From: Lentzea waywayandensis
GTDB lineage: Bacteria; Actinomycetota; Actinomycetes; Mycobacteriales; Pseudonocardiaceae
Direction of reading: 5' to 3'
Assembly: GCF_900115955.1 (NCBI RefSeq)
Contig: NZ_FOYL01000006.1
Coordinates: forward strand, 339,849-403,848
Length of the DNA: 64,000 nt
Positions 17,165 to 24,824 of this stretch are shown one piece after another; position 1 is the stretch's first letter; each line of letters starts with the position of its first letter. The notes below the pieces were generated by a model that did not search any database, was not told the origin of the DNA, and was given only the letters and a program-made list of their open reading frames with translations. The position numbers were made by a program, and so were the translations under genes.

Positions 17165-17623
17165 ATGACCACCGAGCCCGTGCGCGCGACCGACCGTCCA
17201 GGAGACGCGTCGCCGTTCGCGCTGGGCCTGCTGCTGCGCCGGGCGCACTGGCGGGCGGCGGCGGTCATGGGGGAGTCGCTGCGTCCGCTCGGCATCGAGC
17301 TGCGGCACTTCGCCGTGCTGATGGAACTGGTCAACAACGGCCCCGCGATGCAACGGGACCTGGCGCCGGCCACCGGCACGGACAAGGCCGGGATCATGCG
17401 CGTCGTGGACGACCTGGAGCGCAAGGGACTGGCCGTGCGCAAGGCCGTGCCGGGTGATCGGCGGGCGCGCGCGGTGGAGATCACCCCGGCCGGGCTCGCG
17501 CTCTTCGACGAGATCCACGTGGCGGCGCGACCGCTGTCCGAACGGCTGGGGTCCGTGCTCGAACCCGGCGAGCGTGATCAGCTCGAAGCGCTGCTGACCA
17601 AGCTCGCCCACGCTGACGCCTAA
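17165..17623 (+). CDS. MarR-family transcriptional regulator
   Basis: 152 residues with a winged-helix core: LRHFAVLMELVNNGPAMQRDLAPATGTDKAGIMRVVDDLERKGLA in outline, then the wing PGDRRARAVEITPAG. ATG 17165 is preferred; ATG 17147 and 17156 would overlap the PARG gene. The gene converges with the azoreductase gene, the two stop codons sharing bases 17620-17623. Because MarR proteins often control flavin reductases, the double palindrome at 18231-18259 is its most likely operator. That link is inference. Confidence 0.85.
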   Translation: MTTEPVRATDRPGDASPFALGLLLRRAHWRAAAVMGESLRPLGIELRHFAVLMELVNNGPAMQRDLAPATGTDKAGIMRVVDDLERKGLAVRKAVPGDRRARAVEITPAGLALFDEIHVAARPLSERLGSVLEPGERDQLEALLTKLAHADA

Positions 17624-18213
17624 AGCTTCTTCGCCAGCACGACGGCCTCCTCCAACGCGCGCTCGCGAGCGGCTTCGTAGCGCGGGATGAGCGCGGCCAT
17701 GGCGGGGTTGCGGGGCGCCATCGTCAGTTCCGGGACGATGAAGCCGACGTCCAGTCCGAGGCTGCCGGAGAGCACGGCCCGCAGGTAGTTCCGCACGAAC
17801 TCGAACCCCTCGCGCGGCGTGCCCGGCTCGTAGGAACCGCCCCGGCTGGCGACGACGGTGACCGGCTTGCCCTGGCACGACGGGCTCTCGCCGGACGTGC
17901 GCCCGAGCAGGATCACGTTGTCCAGCCACGCTTTCAGCGTCGACGGGATCCCGTAGTTGTACATCGGGGCGCCGATCAGCACGGCGTCCGCGCGCTCCAG
18001 TTCCTCGATCAGCACGAGCCTGCCGGTGGACGCGGGGTCCCGGTATCCCTCGGCGGTGATGTGGGGGACGGGCTCGGCGGCGACGTCCCGGTAGATCACC
18101 GTGCCGTCCGGGTGCTGTTCCTCCCAGGTCCGGCGGAAGACGGCCGCGACGGAACGCGAGTGGGACGCGTCGCCGGGGAACACGGACGAGTCGATGTGCA
18201 GCAGCGTGGCCAT
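17620..18213 (-). CDS. FMN-dependent NADH-azoreductase / NAD(P)H quinone oxidoreductase
   Basis: 197 residues with a flavodoxin-like fold of the AzoR family: LLHIDSSVFPGDASHSR (FMN phosphate site), ADAVLIGAPMYNYGIPSTLKAWLD (family signature, short form APMYNYGIPS) and VVASRGGSYEPGTPREG. It should reduce azo or quinone compounds by two electrons with NAD(P)H. It diverges from the nitroreductase gene, and the 92-base gap contains two tandem palindromes, so both flavoenzymes are probably induced together by the same electrophile-sensing repressor. AGGAGA lies seven bases before the ATG. Confidence 0.88.
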   Translation of the reverse strand: MATLLHIDSSVFPGDASHSRSVAAVFRRTWEEQHPDGTVIYRDVAAEPVPHITAEGYRDPASTGRLVLIEELERADAVLIGAPMYNYGIPSTLKAWLDNVILLGRTSGESPSCQGKPVTVVASRGGSYEPGTPREGFEFVRNYLRAVLSGSLGLDVGFIVPELTMAPRNPAMAALIPRYEAARERALEEAVVLAKKL

Positions 18214-18230
18214 GTGTCCTCTCCTACTTC

Positions 18231-18259
18231 GTATCGCTCGATATCGTATCGAACGATAC
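18231..18259. promoter_or_regulatory. Two tandem 14-bp palindromic operators between azoreductase and nitroreductase
   Basis: 18246-18259 is a perfect palindrome (GTATCG-AA-CGATAC). 18231-18244 is the same element with one mismatch (GTATCG-CT-CGATAT). Their centres are 15 bp apart. They lie in the divergent promoter region, 18-47 bases from both genes' starts. A dimeric MarR or TetR repressor is expected to bind, the nearby MarR protein being the first candidate. Confidence 0.75.
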
Positions 18260-18305
18260 TATTTCAGGTGTAACCACGTGACCACGTCAAGTGAGGAGGG
18301 CTGTG

Positions 18306-18968
18306 ATGGACGTCTACGAGGCCGTCGCGAGCCGGAGGGCGGTGCGCGCGTTCATCGATCGGCCGGTGCCGCGTGAGGCGCTGGCGCGGGTGCTGACGGC
18401 GGCGGCCTGGGCGCCGTCGGCGTCGAACATCCAGCCGTGGCACATCTACGTCGTGACCGGGCAACCGTTGGCGGAGCTCAAGAAACGCGCCGGGGAACGC
18501 CTCGCCACCGGCGATCCGTGGGACGAGCCGGAGTATCAGCAATATCCACCCGAGCTGAAGTCGCCGTACCGCGAACGGCGTGCGGCCTTCGGGGCACAGC
18601 GCTACGGCTCGCTCGGCATAGCTCGCGAGGACCTGGAGGCACGGCAGCGGGCGGCCTCCGCGAACTGGGACTGCTTCGGTGCTCCCGCCGCCCTGTTCTG
18701 CTATCTCGACCGCGAGATGGGTTCGCCCCAGTGGTCCGACGCCGGCATGTACCTGCAGACCGTGATGCTGCTGCTCCGCGGGGAAGGGCTGCACAGCTGT
18801 CCGCAGATGGCGTGGGCCAAGTTCAGCGGGTCGGTCGCGGAGGTCGTGGCACCTCCGGAGGGGCTCGTCCTCTTCTGCGGCATGTCGATCGGGTACGCGG
18901 ATGCTGCCGTGGTGGAGCCACGGACAGGCCGGGCGTCGCTCGCGGAGACCGTGACGTTCCTTGATTAG
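18306..18968 (+). CDS. Nitroreductase-family FMN oxidoreductase
   Basis: 220 residues. The N-terminal FMN-binding motif is SRRAVRAFIDRPVP, followed by AAWAPSASNIQPWHIYVVTG (short form APSASNIQPW). The C-terminal half has WSDAGMYLQTVMLLLRGEGLHSCPQ and FCGMSIGYAD, with the usual glycine-rich FMN contact. It reduces nitro-aromatics or quinones using NAD(P)H. The start is ATG 18306, five bases after GAGGAGGG; GTG 18303 is too close to that site. It is divergent from the azoreductase gene and shares the palindromic operators. Confidence 0.9.
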   Translation: MDVYEAVASRRAVRAFIDRPVPREALARVLTAAAWAPSASNIQPWHIYVVTGQPLAELKKRAGERLATGDPWDEPEYQQYPPELKSPYRERRAAFGAQRYGSLGIAREDLEARQRAASANWDCFGAPAALFCYLDREMGSPQWSDAGMYLQTVMLLLRGEGLHSCPQMAWAKFSGSVAEVVAPPEGLVLFCGMSIGYADAAVVEPRTGRASLAETVTFLD

Positions 18969-19018
18969 GCCTCTGACCTGCAGTGAGCCACGATGATGCC
19001 AAGTTGAGCCAGAAATGC

Positions 19019-19055
19019 TTGCTGGTGGCGCCACCGTGTGCCATAGTGGTGCCAT
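19019..19055 (+). promoter_or_regulatory. Promoter-operator with helically phased repeats, leaderless start
   Basis: TTGCTG (19019-19024), a 17-base spacer and CATAGT (19042-19047) place the transcription start at about ATG 19054. Inside the spacer lies a 12-bp perfect palindrome, 19024-19035. A G(C/T)GCCA(C/T) motif occurs at 19028, 19038 and 19049, that is every 10-11 bp. Direct repeats one helical turn apart are the usual target of ribbon-helix-helix dimers, and the gene itself encodes such a protein. Confidence 0.55.
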
Positions 19056-19572
19056 GGATCTGACCCCGTATGTGGCTTCCCTCGGCCGCGAGCTGCTGAC
19101 CGCCGTCGAAACAGGCGGCGACGAAGCGAGTGCGCTGGTCGAGCGGTTGACCGTGACGATGGAGTCGGCGATCCGGCTGGCGCTGCTGGAGGCGCTGTCC
19201 GCTGCCGCCGACGAGATCACCGCGGACCTGGCACCGGACTCGGTGCAGGTGCTGCTGCGGGGCCGTGACCCGAAGTTCGTCGTGACGCGCCGGGCACCCG
19301 AGCAGCCGGTCGACGTCACGACGGAGCCCGCCGCGCCCGCCGAGGACGTGGCGGCCGGTTTCGACGACGGCACCACCGTGCGCATCAACGTCCGGCTGCC
19401 GGAACCGCTCAAGGCCGCGATCGACGAGGCCGCTGCCAAGGAGGGCCGCTCGGTCAACGCGTGGCTCGTGCGCGCCGCGTCCGCGCAGCTGAGCCCGAAG
19501 CGTGACTCCGTCACCGAAGCGCTGACCGGCGGCATCCCCGCCTCCCAGCGTTTCGTCGGCTGGGTCCGCTAA
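19054..19572 (+). CDS. Ribbon-helix-helix DNA-binding protein, 172 aa
   Basis: The C-terminal part (residues about 108-150) is an Arc/CopG-like ribbon-helix-helix: the strand TVRINVRLPEPLK, then helices AAIDEAAAKEGRSVNAWLVRAASAQL (key pieces RLPEPLKAAID and SVNAWL). The N-terminal 100 residues are acidic and helical, probably an oligomerisation or ligand domain. Transcription appears leaderless. The next gene, DUF4097, starts 69 bases later on the same strand, so this protein probably represses itself and the DUF4097/exporter/P450 operon. No toxin gene is adjacent, so it is not an obvious antitoxin. Confidence 0.75.
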   Translation: MDLTPYVASLGRELLTAVETGGDEASALVERLTVTMESAIRLALLEALSAAADEITADLAPDSVQVLLRGRDPKFVVTRRAPEQPVDVTTEPAAPAEDVAAGFDDGTTVRINVRLPEPLKAAIDEAAAKEGRSVNAWLVRAASAQLSPKRDSVTEALTGGIPASQRFVGWVR

Positions 19573-19641
19573 CTCCAGCGCCTACTTCACTTCGCCCCGA
19601 CCTGCGGGGATGTTCCACCGACACCTTCTGAGGGGACAGCC

Positions 19642-20484
19642 ATGCCTTCTTACGAAACGCCAGAACCGATTTCCGTACTGCTCGACGTCTACGCGGGCTA
19701 CGTCCAGATCGTCGCGACCGACCGCACCGACACGCTGGTCGAGGTGCGGCCCTCGGACCCGTCCGACTCCTCGGACGTCGAGGCGGCGCAGAAGACCCGG
19801 GTCGACTACGCCGACGGCACGTTGGTGGTGCGCGGGCCGAAGCGGACGTTCGACTTCTCCAAGAAGACCAGGTCGGTCGACGTCGTGATCGAGCTGCCGA
19901 CGGGGTCCAAAGTGGACGCCGACGTGACGGCGGGCAGCGTCCGCACCTCCGGGGTGCTCGGCGCGACCGGGGTCGACATGTCCGCCGGCAACATCCACCT
20001 CGACCGGACCGGACCGCTGAAGGCCGACACCGGCGCCGGAGTGGTCAACATCGGCGCGGTCACGGGCAACGCCGACGTCAGGACCGGCAGCGGGCACATC
20101 CGCATCGGCACGGTCCAGGGCTCGCTGGTCGCCAAGAACTCCAACGGTCACATCGACGCCGGCACGGTCGAGGGCGAGCTGAAGGCGCGTTCCGCCAACG
20201 GCGACATCACCGTCGAACGCGCTGGTGGTCCGGCGGAGGCCAGGACCGCGATGGGATCCATCAACATCGGCGAGGTCGTCCGCGACACCGTCACGCTCAA
20301 CACCGCGATGGGCGGCATCGAGATCGGGATCGCCCAGGGCACCGCCGCGTGGATCGACGCCAAGACCGCGTTCGGCCGCGTCACCAACACGCTCGACGGC
20401 AGCGACGGCCCCGGCAACTCCGTCGAGACCGTCAAGGTCACCGCCCACACGTCCTTCGGCGACATCACCGTCCGCCGTTCCTGA
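19642..20484 (+). CDS. DUF4097-family beta-helix-like protein
   Basis: 280 residues built of short repeated beta strands of the type VKADTGAGVVNIGAVTG, DVRTGSGHIRIG, LVAKNSNGHIDAG and LKARSANGDITVE. This is the right-handed beta-solenoid pattern of DUF4097 (putative adhesin/bactofilin-like) proteins. It has no signal peptide or membrane anchor, so it is cytoplasmic here. In actinobacteria DUF4097 genes frequently precede DrrAB-type ABC transporters, as in this operon (11-base gap to the ATPase gene). Its role may be scaffolding or sensing at the exporter; that is a guess. Confidence 0.8.
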   Translation: MPSYETPEPISVLLDVYAGYVQIVATDRTDTLVEVRPSDPSDSSDVEAAQKTRVDYADGTLVVRGPKRTFDFSKKTRSVDVVIELPTGSKVDADVTAGSVRTSGVLGATGVDMSAGNIHLDRTGPLKADTGAGVVNIGAVTGNADVRTGSGHIRIGTVQGSLVAKNSNGHIDAGTVEGELKARSANGDITVERAGGPAEARTAMGSINIGEVVRDTVTLNTAMGGIEIGIAQGTAAWIDAKTAFGRVTNTLDGSDGPGNSVETVKVTAHTSFGDITVRRS

Positions 20485-20495
20485 GGGGGAAGTCC

Positions 20496-21431
20496 ATGAA
20501 CGCGATCAAGGCGACCGGCCTGCGCCGGTCCTACGGCGACAACGAAGTGCTGAAGGGCGTCGACCTGAACGTCCAGCGCGGCACCGTCTTCTCGCTGCTC
20601 GGCGCGAACGGCGCCGGCAAGACCACCACCGTCAAGATCCTCTCCACGCTGATCGGCGCCCACGGCGGCAGCGCGTCCGTCGCGGGTCATGACGTGGCGA
20701 ACGACCCGGACGCCGTGCGTGCCGCGATCGGGGTCACCGGCCAGTTCTCCGCCGTCGACAACCTGATGACGGGCCGGGAGAACCTGAAGCTGATGGCCGA
20801 CCTGCATCACCTCGGCAAGGCGGACGGCAGGCGCAAGACCGAGCAGTTGCTGGAGCAGTTCGACCTGGTCGACGCGGCCGACAAGTCCGCGGCCACCTAC
20901 TCCGGCGGCATGCGGCGCCGGCTCGACCTCGCGATGACGCTGGTCGGATCGCCCCAGGTGATCTTCCTGGACGAGCCGACCACCGGCCTCGACCCGCGCA
21001 GCCGCCGCACCATGTGGCAGATCGTGCGGGACCTGGTGGCGAGCGGCGTCACGATCTTCCTGACGACCCAGTACCTGGAGGAGGCCGACGAGCTCGCCGA
21101 CCGGATCGCGGTGCTGGACCACGGCAGGATCGTCGCCGAGGGCACCGCGGACGAGCTCAAGCGCCGCATTCCCGGCGGCCACGTGCTTCTTCAGTTCACC
21201 GAGCTCCGCGACCTGGAGTCCGCCACCCGCATCATCGGTCAGGCCTCGCGGGACGGTGACGCGCTCGCGTTGCGCGTGCCCAGCGACGGCAGTGTCCGCT
21301 CGCTCAAGGCGTTGCTCGACCGGCTCGACGAGAACGCGGTCGCCGTCGAGTCGCTCAGCACCCACACCCCCGACCTCGACGACGTCTTCCTCGCCCTCAC
21401 CGGCAGCCCGGAAAAGGTGGCCCAGCAATGA
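20496..21431 (+). CDS. DrrA-type ABC transporter ATP-binding protein
   Basis: 311 residues: Walker A GANGAGKTT, Q-loop VTGQFSAVDNLMTG, signature YSGGMRRRLD, Walker B VIFLDEPTTGLD, H-loop position replaced by Gln in FLTTQYLEE, as is typical of the daunorubicin-resistance (DrrA) branch. The C-terminal DrrA extension ends in DLDDVFLALTG. It powers export with the permease encoded next; the stop and start overlap by four bases (21428-21431). GAGGGG lies upstream of ATG 20496. Confidence 0.92.
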   Translation: MNAIKATGLRRSYGDNEVLKGVDLNVQRGTVFSLLGANGAGKTTTVKILSTLIGAHGGSASVAGHDVANDPDAVRAAIGVTGQFSAVDNLMTGRENLKLMADLHHLGKADGRRKTEQLLEQFDLVDAADKSAATYSGGMRRRLDLAMTLVGSPQVIFLDEPTTGLDPRSRRTMWQIVRDLVASGVTIFLTTQYLEEADELADRIAVLDHGRIVAEGTADELKRRIPGGHVLLQFTELRDLESATRIIGQASRDGDALALRVPSDGSVRSLKALLDRLDENAVAVESLSTHTPDLDDVFLALTGSPEKVAQQ

Positions 21432-22210
21432 GTTACGCACTGACCGACTCGGCGACGATGGTCCGTCGCAACCTCCGGCGGATGATCCGCTACCCGTCGC
21501 TGACGTTCCAGCTCCTGATCATGCCGGTCGTCTTCCTGCTGCTGTTCGTCTACGTCTTCGGCGGCACGCTGGGCGCCGGGCTCGGCGGACCGAGCGGCGG
21601 ACGAGGCGAGTACCTCAACTACGTCACGCCGACGATCATCCTGATGTCGATCACGGCCGCGGTGCAGGGCACGAGCATCTCGATCGCGATGGACATGACC
21701 GAGGGCATCGTGGACCGATTCCGCACGATGAAGATCGCCCGGGTCTCCGTCCTGACCGGACACGTGGTCGGCAGCCTCGTGCAGACGGTTCTCGCCATGA
21801 CTTTCGTCTTCGGCGTCGCGGTCGCGATCGGGTTCCGCCCGCAGGCGAGCGCTCTCGGCTGGCTCACGCTGGCCGGACTGCTGATCGCCATGTCGTTCGC
21901 GATGATCTGGTTGTCCGCCGCGCTCGGTCTCGCCAGCAAGTCCGTCGAGTCGTCGAGCAACGTCGGCCTGCCGCTGATCCTGCTTCCGTTCTTCGGCAAC
22001 GGTTTCGTGCCCACCGACTCGATGCCGACGGTGCTGCGCTGGTTCGCCGAGTACCAGCCGTTCACCCCGTTCATCGACGCCCTGCGCGGCCTGCTGATGG
22101 GCACGCCGATCGGCAACAGCGGCTACATCGCCTTCGCCTGGTGCGCCGTCATCGGGTTCGGCGGCTACCTCTGGTCCAAGAAGCTCTTCAACCGCGAATC
22201 CACCCGCTGA
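21428..22210 (+). CDS. ABC-2 type permease, DrrB-like
   Basis: 260 residues with six membrane spans and the ABC2 membrane domain: FQLLIMPVVFLLLFVYVFGG, PTIILMSITAAVQGTSISIAMDM, TEGIVDRFRTMKIARVSVL (short form GIVDRFRTMKI, the family coupling-helix signature) and NVGLPLILLPFFGNGFVPTDSMP. With the upstream ATPase it should form an exporter for a lipophilic compound. Its stop lies 14 bases before the P450 start, so all three are probably on one message. Confidence 0.9.
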   Translation: MSYALTDSATMVRRNLRRMIRYPSLTFQLLIMPVVFLLLFVYVFGGTLGAGLGGPSGGRGEYLNYVTPTIILMSITAAVQGTSISIAMDMTEGIVDRFRTMKIARVSVLTGHVVGSLVQTVLAMTFVFGVAVAIGFRPQASALGWLTLAGLLIAMSFAMIWLSAALGLASKSVESSSNVGLPLILLPFFGNGFVPTDSMPTVLRWFAEYQPFTPFIDALRGLLMGTPIGNSGYIAFAWCAVIGFGGYLWSKKLFNRESTR

Positions 22211-22224
22211 AGGAGTCACCGATC

Positions 22225-23421
22225 ATGCTGCACGGCCTTCCCACGGAACGCGACGTCACCCCGTTCGACCCGCCCAGCAAGGTCACCCTGGTCCGCGAGA
22301 CCCGCCCCGTCAGCCCGATGCTCTTCCCCGACGGTCACGAGGGCTGGCTCATCACCGGTTACGAGGCGGTCCGGCAGGCGTTGTCCGACACCAGGTTCAG
22401 CAACCGGCAGGACCTCGGCATCCTCCACGTGCCGTTCCCGACGCCCGGCATGCCCGAGCAGACCGAGCCGTCCCCGCAGACGCCGGGACTGTTCATCAGC
22501 ATGGACCCGCCGGACCACACCCGGTTGCGCCGCAAGCTCACCGGAGCGTTCACGGTCAAGCGGATGAAGGCCCTGGAAGAGGGCATCATCGAGATCACCG
22601 AACGGCAGCTGGACGAGCTGGCCAAGCTCACCCCGCCGGTCGACCTGGTGCGGGAGTTCGCGCTTCCGGTGCCGTCACTGGTGATCTGCGAGATGCTCGG
22701 CGTCCCGTACGCGGACCGCGAGGTGTTCCAGTCGAACTCCACGAAGTTCATGGAGCGGGACGTGAACCTCGAAGACAAGATGGCCGCGTACATGGCGATG
22801 AGCAGCTACCTGGCCGAACTCGTCGCCGGCAAGCGCGCCGAGCCGGGTGACGACCTGCTGTCCGACCTAGCCAAGGACGAGGACCTCAGCATCGAGGAAC
22901 TCGTCGGCATGGCCTTCCTGCTGCTGCTCGCGGGCCACGAGACGACCGCGAACATGCTGGCGCTGGGCACCTTCGCGTTGCTGGAACATCCGGACCAGCT
23001 CGCCGCGCTGCGGTCGGACCCGGCACTGATTCCCGACGCCGTCGAGGAACTGCTGCGCTACCTGGCCGTCGCCGACATCTTCTTCCGCTACGCCGCCGAG
23101 GACATCGAGTTCTTCGGGGAGACGATTCCCCAGGGCTCGTCGGTCATCCTGTCGCTGCTGGCGGGCAACCACGACCCCGAGCGCTACGAGAACGCCGACA
23201 CGTTCGACGTGCACCGCAACGCCCGCGGTCACCTGTCGTTCGGCCACGGCATCCACCAGTGCCTCGGCCAGCAGCTGGCCCGCATCGAGATGCGCGCCGG
23301 GTTCGAGGGGCTGCTGCGCCGCTTCCCGAGCCTTCACCTCGCGGTGCCTGCCCGCGAGGTGAAGCTCAGGACCGACATGAACATCTACGGCGTCCACGCC
23401 CTGCCCGTCAGCTGGAAGTGA
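22225..23421 (+). CDS. Cytochrome P450 (CYP105/107-like bacterial class)
   Basis: 398 residues, soluble, with all P450 landmarks. These are the I-helix AGHETT at residues 236-241 (acid-alcohol pair E-T), K-helix E275xxR278, and the heme loop FGHGIHQC with the cysteine ligand at 346. DPPDHTRLRRKLTGAFT near residue 95 is typical of actinomycete class I P450s. It needs a separate ferredoxin and reductase, which are not encoded nearby. AAGGAG lies nine bases upstream of ATG 22225. Its position directly after a DrrAB exporter suggests that it modifies, or detoxifies, the exported molecule. Confidence 0.92.
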   Translation: MLHGLPTERDVTPFDPPSKVTLVRETRPVSPMLFPDGHEGWLITGYEAVRQALSDTRFSNRQDLGILHVPFPTPGMPEQTEPSPQTPGLFISMDPPDHTRLRRKLTGAFTVKRMKALEEGIIEITERQLDELAKLTPPVDLVREFALPVPSLVICEMLGVPYADREVFQSNSTKFMERDVNLEDKMAAYMAMSSYLAELVAGKRAEPGDDLLSDLAKDEDLSIEELVGMAFLLLLAGHETTANMLALGTFALLEHPDQLAALRSDPALIPDAVEELLRYLAVADIFFRYAAEDIEFFGETIPQGSSVILSLLAGNHDPERYENADTFDVHRNARGHLSFGHGIHQCLGQQLARIEMRAGFEGLLRRFPSLHLAVPAREVKLRTDMNIYGVHALPVSWK

Positions 23422-23709
23422 TCGTCCAGTTCAGCCGGCGCTGAGCCGGAACCGCTGCCCCGGTGCACAGGGGACGCGGTCAACGGTGGCCCCGCACGAC
23501 GCCTGAGTCCAACGCCCGCCGCACGACCCCTCGTGGGTGGTGACGCCGAAGTCGTTGGCAGGCGGGAGTTTTCGCTTCTTCGAGCCCGCCACGTACCAGA
23601 AGTTCGCCGATCGCGGCGAGCAACGGGCCGGCTCTCAGTTCTGCTCGGTGGATTGCCGAGTTCACTCCACCTTGGCACCTGCGTCCAACACCCCTGCCGC
23701 GGTACGCCG
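23422..23709. other. Intergenic region without a supported gene
   Basis: 288 bases between the convergent P450 and SDR genes. Short frames exist on both strands, for example a minus-strand run over 23480-23713, but their codon use is irregular and no family is recognisable. Composition is slightly less GC-rich around 23560-23600. It may be the remnant of a lost gene. No clear terminator hairpin with a long stem was found. Confidence 0.35.
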
Positions 23710-24411
23710 TCACACGGTGAAGCCGCCGTCGACGTTGATGCTCGCGCCGGTCACGTAAGCACCGGCGTCACCCGCCAGTGCCGCCACGACCTCGGCGATC
23801 TCCGCGGGCTGTCCGTAGCGTCCCAGCGCGGTCAGCCCGCGGATCGTGTCCGCCATCGGACCGTCCGCCGGGTTCAGGTCGGTGTCCGTGGGGCCGGGGT
23901 TGACCACGTTCGCCGTGATGCCCAACGGACCCAGCTCGCGCGCGAGTCCCTTGGTCATCCCGATCAACGCCGTCTTGCTCGCCGAGTACAGCGCGAAGCC
24001 GGGAAACGGCGCGTACACCGCGACGTTGCTGCCGATGCTGATGATCCGCCCGCCGTCACGCATGTGCCGTGCCGCCGCGCGCGCCGCGAGGAACGGTGCG
24101 CGCACGTTCACGGCCATCGTGTGGTCGAACTCTTCGCGGCCGAGCTCCTCCAGCGGTCCGACCTGGAAGACGGCCGCGTTGTTCACGAGAATGTCGAAAC
24201 GTCCGAAGTGGACGGAGGTCTGGTCGACCGCCGCCACCACGGCGTCCGGATCGGCGCTGTCCGCCTGGATCGCGAAACCGTTGTCCGGCTTGGTGTTCTG
24301 GTACGTGACCGCGACCTGTGCGCCGAGTGCGGTGAGCTTCTCGGCGATCGCGGCCCCGATGCCGCGGCTCCCGCCGGTGACGAGAGCCGCTTTCCCTGCA
24401 AGTGATCCCAT
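23710..24411 (-). CDS. SDR-family NAD(P)-dependent oxidoreductase (FabG-like)
   Basis: 233 residues, a classical short-chain dehydrogenase. The cofactor loop is TGGSRGIG (residues 12-19), followed by NNAA in DILVNNAAVF, catalytic Ser in ISIGSNVAVY, YSASK (Tyr/Lys pair near residue 148) and the PGPTDTDLNP segment. It reduces a ketone or oxidises an alcohol. FabG-like members of this size in actinomycetes are often annotated as 3-oxoacyl-ACP reductases without proof. It stands alone between the P450 operon (convergent) and a small secreted protein gene on the same strand. Confidence 0.88.
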   Translation of the reverse strand: MGSLAGKAALVTGGSRGIGAAIAEKLTALGAQVAVTYQNTKPDNGFAIQADSADPDAVVAAVDQTSVHFGRFDILVNNAAVFQVGPLEELGREEFDHTMAVNVRAPFLAARAAARHMRDGGRIISIGSNVAVYAPFPGFALYSASKTALIGMTKGLARELGPLGITANVVNPGPTDTDLNPADGPMADTIRGLTALGRYGQPAEIAEVVAALAGDAGAYVTGASINVDGGFTV

Positions 24412-24462
24412 GCCGATCAGCCTGCTGGAATCACCGCCGGGCGTCTGGCGGGAATCGGACCG

Positions 24463-24708
24463 TCAGTTGGCGCCTCGGACGTACGCCCACGCGGTGCGGT
24501 TGAGGCAGTCCGGGCCCACGCCGAACGTGGCCTTCGGGTTGCCGCCCTGATCCATGATGCCGTTCAGCGAGGTGCGCGACTGGGCGGCGGGTGCGCTGAG
24601 GACGTCGAGGAGCACCCGCGCCGGGTCGGGCTGGCTGAGCTGCTGCGCGGGCTCGGCCACCGGCTGTCCGGCAGCGACCAGAGTCGGCGCCACACCTGCT
24701 GTGAGCAC
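24463..24708 (-). CDS. Small putative secreted protein, about 81-88 aa
   Basis: The frame reads a hydrophobic N-terminus (RKRLFGVLTAGVAPTLVAAGQPVA) that looks like a Sec signal. A mature part follows with VLLDVLSAPAAQSRTSLNGIMDQGGNP and a C-terminal pair of features FGVGPDCLNRTAWAYVRG, with a single cysteine. The start is unclear. GTG 24708 lies after AAGAGG but cuts into the signal; CTG 24729 (LRKRLF) would restore a basic n-region and lies after GGGGGAAC. I do not recognise the family. Its expected home is outside the cell. Confidence 0.5.
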   Translation of the reverse strand: MLTAGVAPTLVAAGQPVAEPAQQLSQPDPARVLLDVLSAPAAQSRTSLNGIMDQGGNPKATFGVGPDCLNRTAWAYVRGAN

Positions 24709-24824
24709 GCCAAACAGCCTCTTGCGCAGGTGAAGTTCCCCCAGTTCGGTCCTGAATCGAGGAAACCCAGCGCCGTGCGGGGTCAGACCGGCGTTTCGGC
24801 CGACCCCTGTCCGCTTTCGGACAA

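Noticed and set aside
19054-19572. Possible antitoxin of a toxin-antitoxin pair
   Set aside because: No small toxin gene (HicA, ParE, MazF type) is adjacent; the downstream gene is DUF4097, so a plain autoregulator is the better reading.
23480-23713. 77-codon minus-strand frame in the P450/SDR gap, considered as a transposase remnant
   Set aside because: No transposase motif, inverted repeats or target duplication could be seen; not enough to call.
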